Part shown: positions 14,093-18,075 of the stretch, one piece after another
How the letters are laid out: each line of letters opens with the position of its first letter
How positions within the stretch are numbered: position 1 is the first letter of the stretch
Assembly (NCBI GenBank): GCA_031278845.1
Contig: JAITJQ010000069.1
Coordinates: 1-18,075, forward strand
Direction: 5' to 3'
Source: Puniceicoccales bacterium
GTDB taxonomy: Bacteria; Verrucomicrobiota; Verrucomicrobiia; Opitutales; LL51
Length of the DNA stretch: 18,075 bases
Translations under genes and position numbers: made by a program
Notes under the pieces: model-generated
What the model saw: the letters and a program-made list of their open reading frames with translations, nothing else
The model's database searches: none
Told to the model about the DNA's origin: nothing

Positions 14093-14995
14093 GTGGTAGG
14101 CATGGAGGGTACGGTAGAGTTTTATAACCGCTATACGAAATCGCTGGAACAAGAAGTTATTTACGGCGAATTTTTCCTGAGGTTATTATATCATTCTTCC
14201 ATTGGCCGGTTGGCAATACGTCACCTGATCGGGCGTAAGATCTTCTCGCGGATTTTTGGCCACTTGACGCGCCACCCGATATCGAGAAGAAAAATCCGCC
14301 CATTCGTCGAGCGTTATAAGATTGATATGCTGACGGCCGAAAAAAAAATTGAGGACTATAGGAGTTTTGATGAGTTTTTTTCGAGAAAACTGAAAAGAGA
14401 TGCCCGTCCGATTGCGGTAGATCAGCGAAAAATCGTATTTCCGTGTGATGGTCGCCATCTCCTAATTGAAAATTTCGAAAAATTACCGTCTTTTTTCATA
14501 AAAGGTCAGCGCTTTGATCTCAAAACATTACTCCAAAATGGTGAATTGTTCGAACGCTTTCAGAACGGTTCCGCGGTCATTTCTCGACTTTGTCCCGTCG
14601 ATTACCACCGATTCCATTTTCCATGTGATGCCGTTATTCGAAAAATTTATCAAGTTAGTGGCGACTATTTGTCCGTTAATCCCGTTGTAACGCGTAGCAA
14701 AATTTCGGTATTGTTTGAAAATAAGCGGATTGTTTCCGTTTTGCACTCGCAGGATATTGATCAATTTTTGATGGTTGAGATAGGGGCGACCTGTGTCGGT
14801 AGCATTACGCAAACGGCCGAAGTCGGACGCCTTTATTTCAAGGGAGAAGAAAAAGGATTTTTTAGTTTCGGAGGATCGACAATTATGACTATTTTTCTGA
14901 AAAACAGGATAAGATTTACGGAAGATTTACGCCAAAATTCCGCAAATGGTGTAGAAATGTTTGCTTTTATGGGTGATAACATGGGAGGGATATGA
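14093..14995 (+). CDS. psd: Phosphatidylserine decarboxylase proenzyme (chlamydial-like type)
   Basis: This enzyme makes phosphatidylethanolamine from phosphatidylserine at the inner membrane, using a pyruvoyl group formed by self-cleavage. The cleavage motif is FGGST at 259-263 (between G261 and S262; the canonical form is LGST or GGST). The catalytic Asp lies in PCDGRH (D119) and the His in DYHRFHFP (H172). DYRSFDEFFSRKLKRDARPI and EKGFFSFGGSTI closely resemble my recollection of chlamydial PSDs, including the N-terminal arrangement with FSRI and IRPFVERYKID. The start is either GTG at 14093 or ATG at 14102 (TAGG is 1-2 nt too close for a good SD); I prefer the ATG on codon grounds. It overlaps the next gene by 4 bp. 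No pssA is adjacent. Confidence 0.95.
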   Translation: MVGMEGTVEFYNRYTKSLEQEVIYGEFFLRLLYHSSIGRLAIRHLIGRKIFSRIFGHLTRHPISRRKIRPFVERYKIDMLTAEKKIEDYRSFDEFFSRKLKRDARPIAVDQRKIVFPCDGRHLLIENFEKLPSFFIKGQRFDLKTLLQNGELFERFQNGSAVISRLCPVDYHRFHFPCDAVIRKIYQVSGDYLSVNPVVTRSKISVLFENKRIVSVLHSQDIDQFLMVEIGATCVGSITQTAEVGRLYFKGEEKGFFSFGGSTIMTIFLKNRIRFTEDLRQNSANGVEMFAFMGDNMGGI

Positions 14996-15471
14996 AAAGA
15001 CTATATATAGTAAGAAATGCGCATGCCGGGATCGGAGCAATCGATCGGGAACGCGAGTTAGATGAGCAGGGAATAAAAGAAGTGCATTCAATCGGCACTC
15101 AAATGGTAGCGGCAGGAATGCGACCAAGTGTAATTTTGACGAGTGGTGCGCGTCGATCGATGGAGACGGCTAAGCACATCCGCGAACTGTTTGGACTACT
15201 TGTCAACGTTATCGATATTCGAGAAGAACTCTATAACGCCGATATTGAAAAAATTCTTGGAATTTTGCAGTCCTTACCGGACGAAAAAAATTCAGTGATG
15301 CTCATTGCCAGTAATCCCGGGGTAACGGAGTTATTGAATTCACTGGCCCATTCCGATTACGAGGAAATTCCTAACGGTGGATTAGTGGTCGTTGAACTGA
15401 GATTACGCCATTGGCGCGATATCGAATCCCAAACGGGGCGGGAACTTCTTTTCCTAAAACCAGAACCGTAG
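14992..15471 (+). CDS. SixA-like histidine-phosphatase fold protein lacking both catalytic histidines
   Basis: This 159-residue protein matches the small branch of the histidine phosphatase superfamily (SixA type). It has an N-terminal strand KRLYIVR, LDEQGIKEVHSIGTQM, the SGARRSMETA segment with R55, and LIASNPGVTELLNSLA. In active members the first strand ends RHG/RHA and the later motif is GHNPG. Here they read R8-N9-A10 and A106-S107-N108-P-G, so the phospho-acceptor His and the second catalytic His are both replaced. Arg8 and Arg55 remain, so phosphate binding without hydrolysis is possible. The ATG overlaps the psd stop (ATGA) with a GGGAGGG SD, implying translational coupling. Its role is unknown; a regulatory pseudo-phosphatase is an inference. 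Confidence 0.8.
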   Translation: MKRLYIVRNAHAGIGAIDRERELDEQGIKEVHSIGTQMVAAGMRPSVILTSGARRSMETAKHIRELFGLLVNVIDIREELYNADIEKILGILQSLPDEKNSVMLIASNPGVTELLNSLAHSDYEEIPNGGLVVVELRLRHWRDIESQTGRELLFLKPEP

Positions 15472-15500
15472 ACGAGAAATTTTTTTAACTTCTCAAATTT

Positions 15501-16040
15501 ATGAAATCAGCACTTGTTTTTCTATTCACCGATTTCGAAGAAATTGAAGCAATTAGTACGATTGATGTCCTGAGACGGGGAGGGATCAATGTAGTTGTCG
15601 CATCGCTAACCGACGAAAAAAGTGTGGTCGGAGCTCATAAAATCGTGTGTTTAGCGGATGTTGTCGGCATTCCGGAGCGCGATTTTGATGCCATTATTAT
15701 TCCCGGTGGTCCGGGCGTATTGCGGCTTAGAAATGATAAAAGGGTGTTAAAATTCGTCCAGGAACAGTACGATAATGGGAAACTTGTGGCGGCAATTTGT
15801 GCGGCACCGATCCTATTGCACGATGGTGGTATACTGGATAAACACCACTATACATGCCATTTTTCGATGCTTTCGGAATTAAAAGAAGGGCGCATTCACG
15901 AGTTAGTTGTGAGTGACGGAAATGTAATTACGGCGTGTGGTCCCGGAGCGGGTATAAATTTTGGGCTTGCTATCCTAGAATTTTTTGCAAATGTATCTCT
16001 TGTCCAAGAGGTTGCGCATGGAATGATGTGTGATCTTTAG
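15501..16040 (+). CDS. DJ-1/PfpI family protein
   Basis: This 179-residue protein has the DJ-1 subfamily layout. A first strand SALVFLFTDFEEIEAI holds E16, the Glu that tunes the active-site Cys. IIIPGGPG precedes VAAICAAP with the nucleophile-elbow C100, and CGPGAGINFGLAILEF lies near the end. Length and motif spacing match YajL/DJ-1, cytoplasmic proteins with stress-protective and disputed glyoxalase or deglycase activities. H119 and the segment around it may complete the site. It follows the SixA-like gene by 29 bp on the same strand with no SD and no intervening terminator, so it is probably the last gene of the psd unit. Confidence 0.9.
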   Translation: MKSALVFLFTDFEEIEAISTIDVLRRGGINVVVASLTDEKSVVGAHKIVCLADVVGIPERDFDAIIIPGGPGVLRLRNDKRVLKFVQEQYDNGKLVAAICAAPILLHDGGILDKHHYTCHFSMLSELKEGRIHELVVSDGNVITACGPGAGINFGLAILEFFANVSLVQEVAHGMMCDL

Positions 16041-16076
16041 GATAGTATAATGTGTTTTTTGTTTTTTTCATAGTTT

Positions 16077-16141
16077 AAGAGAGCGCCCCGGTATTTAGAT
16101 TCTTCGGAATCAGGTGTTGAGCCTTTACTAGGCGCTTTCTT
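16077..16141. ncRNA. Structured element with 11-bp closing stem and UUCG hairpin, unknown class
   Basis: AAGAGAGCGCC (16077-16087) pairs with GGCGCTTTCTT (16131-16141), all 11 positions, one as G-U. Inside, GATTC-TTCG-GAATC (16098-16111) forms a perfect UUCG-capped hairpin, and a short AGG/CCT helix (starting ~16112) could make a three-way junction. No T run follows on either strand, so it is not a simple terminator. I could not match it to tRNA, SRP RNA, tmRNA or a riboswitch family. The coding strand is undetermined: it could be the 3' structure of the DJ-1 transcript, or the end of a leftward RNA from the promoter at 16352. Confidence 0.45.
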
Positions 16142-16322
16142 CTATCTCTATTTCATTGTGTTGAGGGGGTAATATTGATTTTCGAGAGCATTATAATAAG
16201 TTTCAGAAAATATGTCGCGGCTCAGCCTTCAGTGATAAATGAAATGTTGGCAGATAGCTGAAAAATTTTGAAAATAAAAGTTTTTTTTCGGAACGCGTCG
16301 TTTGTTCCCACCCTCTGCCACC

Positions 16323-16352
16323 TAGCATTGAACTCGCTTCGGTTTTTGTCAA
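16323..16352 (-). promoter_or_regulatory. Orphan TTGACA promoter reading leftward into the structured element
   Basis: On the minus strand TTGACA (16352-16347), 18 bp, ATGCTAGG (from 16328) and then GGCAGAGGGTGGG give a strong-looking promoter. No gene lies in front of it before the convergent DJ-1 gene, so it would drive a noncoding RNA of ~100-250 nt. It shares its layout with the sufC promoter at 11012-11041. Confidence 0.4.
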
Positions 16353-16430
16353 GCGATTTGATTCGAATTCGCATGAATTGGGAATAAATAATCGGGAGAT
16401 TGGGCTAATCTGTCCTATATCCTTTGATAA

Positions 16431-16697
16431 TTACTTTTGCAGCAGGTCTAATAATTGCCATGGCGTATAGTAGGTTTTCAAATCTTGAACGCGATTCTCA
16501 ATCAATTGGCTAAATTTGGCCGCTTGATCTACTGTTTGACATGCTTTTACATTATCAATCTTGCTGTCACTGATGTAAAATTCAGAAAATAGTTTCCTTT
16601 GCGGGGAGGTACTGTATAGTTTCGGTGCACTGAATTGAACGATATTCAATAGCAATAGACCAATAATACATATTTTTGATTTATATTTGGTATCCAT
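16431..16697 (-). CDS. Small exported protein of unknown function (88 aa)
   Basis: The N-terminus MDTKYKSKICIIGLLLL then NIVQFSAPKLYS has a basic start and a hydrophobic core, giving a probable signal peptide cleaved near residue 25-30. The ~60-residue mature part (KLFSEFYISDSKIDNVKACQ ... TPWQLLDLLQK) has no motif I recognise. It is downstream of the E3-type toxin gene on the same strand, where an immunity gene would be expected. However, E3 immunity proteins are acidic and cytoplasmic (~85 aa), and this one is exported and not acidic, so I do not call it an immunity protein. An AATAAT box 7 bp before the ATG and no SD again suggest a leaderless transcript. Confidence 0.5.
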   Translation of the reverse strand: MDTKYKSKICIIGLLLLNIVQFSAPKLYSTSPQRKLFSEFYISDSKIDNVKACQTVDQAAKFSQLIENRVQDLKTYYTPWQLLDLLQK

Positions 16698-16886
16698 AGT
16701 AAGTATTATTCTGTGGATTGTTATTTATGCGTCATAACATAAAAATATATTTTAAATCCTCCATTATAATGCCATAACTTCTCCGTAGCACATCATAGAA
16801 AATCGGCTTTCTGTGGGTAAGGGCAAAAGGACATCCTTTTTAAATTTCATCTTTCAAGATTTCGCAACAATATCCATATTATCATC

Positions 16887-18075
16887 TTATATTAGATCTC
16901 TTATGTTTCTTCCAGGGATGCCTTCTTTGTAAATGTTTCCCGTTTTAAGATCGATGGCCCCCTTATGGGTTTTCAGATCAGACTCCATTAATTCTATTTC
17001 ACGATGCTTTGTATTCTTATAAATATAATCTCCTTTTTTCAATATGCCATCTTTTTTTACTACTTTATACACAGGTCTGCCTTTGAATCTTTTACCAGTC
17101 TTCCTACATATTCCACTACTAACTTTATTGTCAATATATTTAGTACAATCTTCAAGTGTATTCACAATCCTTTTCGGCGATTTGGGTGATTTAGGTCTCG
17201 GAGCGGGTTTTCTGCCGTTACCGCCTTTGCCGGCGCTCTTTCTAAAGGATACGTTGGGAAGATCCCTGTTCGGCGTTTGGGGAAGCCTCGTTTCTGGACT
17301 CGCTAGCGCAGGTTCTTCAAGTTTAGGCCCACCGAATGCTTTCTCTAACTCCTCTCTGTCTTCCTTCGGTAATACTTTACCCTCATCTTTGACAAGCTCA
17401 AAAACCTTCCTTTCAGTTTGGGTTATCACTTTTCCGCCAATCTTACAAAACTGCACCCCAGCATAGGTTATTACCGTATCTACCGCTAATGATTTTGTCG
17501 CATCCCATGCGGAATCTCCATTGTTTAAAATCTGATAGGTCTCTCCTTCAGGAATTAACTCAATGGCCATTTCTCCGATTCTGCTAAGCATTCTACTGGA
17601 CTCTTGGACCCGATTCCCCGACGATGGAATACTTGCTGCTGCGTGAGCTATTCCTCGCTCTCCAAAAGGACCTGTGGGAGGAACACCTAAGCCTAGAGAT
17701 AGCTTAGCACTTGTGGAAGGAACACTCGGCCCCGGAGGTGGCTTAATATTTATGGGAGGAACATCTAACCCCGAGAGTGGCTTAGCACCTGCAGGAGGAA
17801 CACTCGGCTCCGAGAGTGGCTTAGTATCTGCAAGAGGAATACTCGGCTCCGGGGGTGGCTTAATATTTATGGGAGGAACACCTAACCCCGAGAGTGGCTT
17901 AGCACCTGCAGGAGGAACACTCGGCCCCGGGGGTGGCTTAATATTTATGGGAGGAACGCCTAACCCCGAGAGTGGCTTAGCACCTGTGAGAGGACTACTC
18001 GGCCCCAGAGGTGGCTTAATATTTATGGAAGGAACACCTAACCCCGAGAGTGGCTTAGCACCTGTGGGAGGAATA
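16887..18075 (-). CDS. Polymorphic toxin/bacteriocin-like protein with C-terminal colicin-E3-type rRNase domain (5'-truncated by window edge)
   Basis: The frame is open to the right edge; 395 complete codons are visible, so the first in-frame ATG at 17591 is internal. From the visible N-end there are ten 13-residue Pro-rich repeats (1-130), a linker, a segment (162-250) resembling a pre-toxin region (IGEMAIELIPEGETY..., ITYAGVQFCKIGGKV), and a basic Pro/Lys/Ser hinge (GKGGNGRKPAPRPKSPKSPK). The C-terminal domain ends YKNTKHREIELMES ... GAIDLKTGNIYKEG ... RNIRDLI. This aligns with the colicin E3 16S-rRNase tail (SQHGELEGYRAS ... FDPKTGNQLKG ... RNIKKYL). His, Glu (+4) and Arg (+32) match E3 H513, E517 and R545 at identical spacing; E3 D510 is Asn here. 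Such domains cleave 16S rRNA in the decoding site. No immunity gene is evident. Confidence 0.8.
   Translation of the reverse strand, partial: IPPTGAKPLSGLGVPSINIKPPLGPSSPLTGAKPLSGLGVPPINIKPPPGPSVPPAGAKPLSGLGVPPINIKPPPEPSIPLADTKPLSEPSVPPAGAKPLSGLDVPPINIKPPPGPSVPSTSAKLSLGLGVPPTGPFGERGIAHAAASIPSSGNRVQESSRMLSRIGEMAIELIPEGETYQILNNGDSAWDATKSLAVDTVITYAGVQFCKIGGKVITQTERKVFELVKDEGKVLPKEDREELEKAFGGPKLEEPALASPETRLPQTPNRDLPNVSFRKSAGKGGNGRKPAPRPKSPKSPKRIVNTLEDCTKYIDNKVSSGICRKTGKRFKGRPVYKVVKKDGILKKGDYIYKNTKHREIELMESDLKTHKGAIDLKTGNIYKEGIPGRNIRDLI
17685..18074 (-). repeat. Ten 39-bp tandem repeats (five 78-bp doublets) encoding Pro-rich 13-mers
   Basis: Two alternating 39-bp half-units encode VPPAGAKPLSGLG and VPPINIKPPPGPS, making a 78-bp higher-order period. 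Units differ by a few substitutions (for example IPLADTKPLSEPS), and the last (VPSTSAKLSLGLG) is most diverged. All indels keep frame. The array runs past the right edge, so the copy number is a minimum. It forms a stiff Pro-rich stalk in the toxin gene. Confidence 0.92.

Larger units (their letters stand above)
16041..16430. other. Gene-poor 390-bp gap with RNA-like structure and an orphan promoter
   Basis: No credible ORF is seen on either strand. The gap holds a TATAAT (16046-16051), T-rich sequence, the paired element at 16077-16141, a GGAAC/GTTCC hairpin (16290-16308), a leftward TTGACA promoter (16323-16352) and an imperfect palindrome around TTCGAA near 16361-16380. Confidence 0.6.

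Noticed and set aside
16077..16141. Structured element as tRNA, pistol ribozyme or known riboswitch
   Set aside because: The UUCG hairpin followed by AGGUG recalls part of pistol, but the pseudoknot-forming first hairpin is absent; tRNA D/T-loop motifs are also missing.
16431..16697. Immunity protein for the E3-type toxin
   Set aside because: It has a signal peptide, is not acidic, lies 189 bp away and has no similarity I can see to E3 immunity proteins.
1..18075. CRISPR array
   Set aside because: The only regularly spaced repeats (17685-18074) are contiguous coding tandem repeats without spacers, and no cas gene is present.

Overview
The window looks like part of the chromosome of a host-associated bacterium of the Verrucomicrobiota/PVC group. 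That placement is inferred from the style of the DnaK and GroES proteins, a phosphatidylserine decarboxylase closely resembling the chlamydial type, and an unusual density of secreted-effector-like genes. No rRNA or other phylogenetic marker is present to prove it. The standard genetic code reads cleanly throughout.

Left to right: (1) 1-3901, minus strand, a chaperone cluster dnaK, a 59-codon membrane peptide gene, groES, and groEL (cut by the left edge). (2) 3902-8685, a visibly AT-richer accessory island. It holds three related genes for exported proteins with a cytidine-deaminase-like zinc signature (two intact, one with ligands lost), plus an Rpn/PDDEXK_2-type nuclease carrying an N-terminal signal sequence. 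Three copies of a ~53-60 bp repeat separate these genes. (3) 8745-10918, minus strand, sufC-sufB for Fe-S cluster assembly, without the usual sufD/sufS beside them. (4) 11212-13203, plus strand, a lone gspF/pilC secretion gene with a good terminator, then ruvC. (5) 13317-13952, minus strand, a membrane-anchored Asp23/AmaP-like protein with a Cys-rich tail. (6) 14093-16040, plus strand, psd, a SixA-like protein lacking both catalytic histidines, and a DJ-1/PfpI protein. (7) 16041-18075, a gene-poor stretch with a strongly structured element and an orphan strong promoter. It is followed on the minus strand by a short exported protein gene and the 3' part of a large toxin gene (13-residue Pro-rich repeats, then a C-terminal colicin-E3-type rRNase domain).

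Housekeeping genes (protein folding, Fe-S assembly, recombination, phospholipid synthesis) are interleaved with single-gene effector modules. The effectors carry signal sequences, and a GspF-type platform protein is encoded nearby, so export by Sec with or without a type II-like route is plausible but unproven. Several genes (4965-, 5305+, 13952-) have a -10-like box 6-8 bp before the start codon and no Shine-Dalgarno, suggesting leaderless mRNAs, whereas several genes further inside transcription units (groEL, the 59-codon gene, sixA-like) have clear SD sequences.

The most novel candidates are the repeat-delimited family of secreted deaminase-like proteins with its inactivated member, the signal-peptide-bearing Rpn nuclease, and the E3-type rRNase toxin with no recognisable immunity gene.
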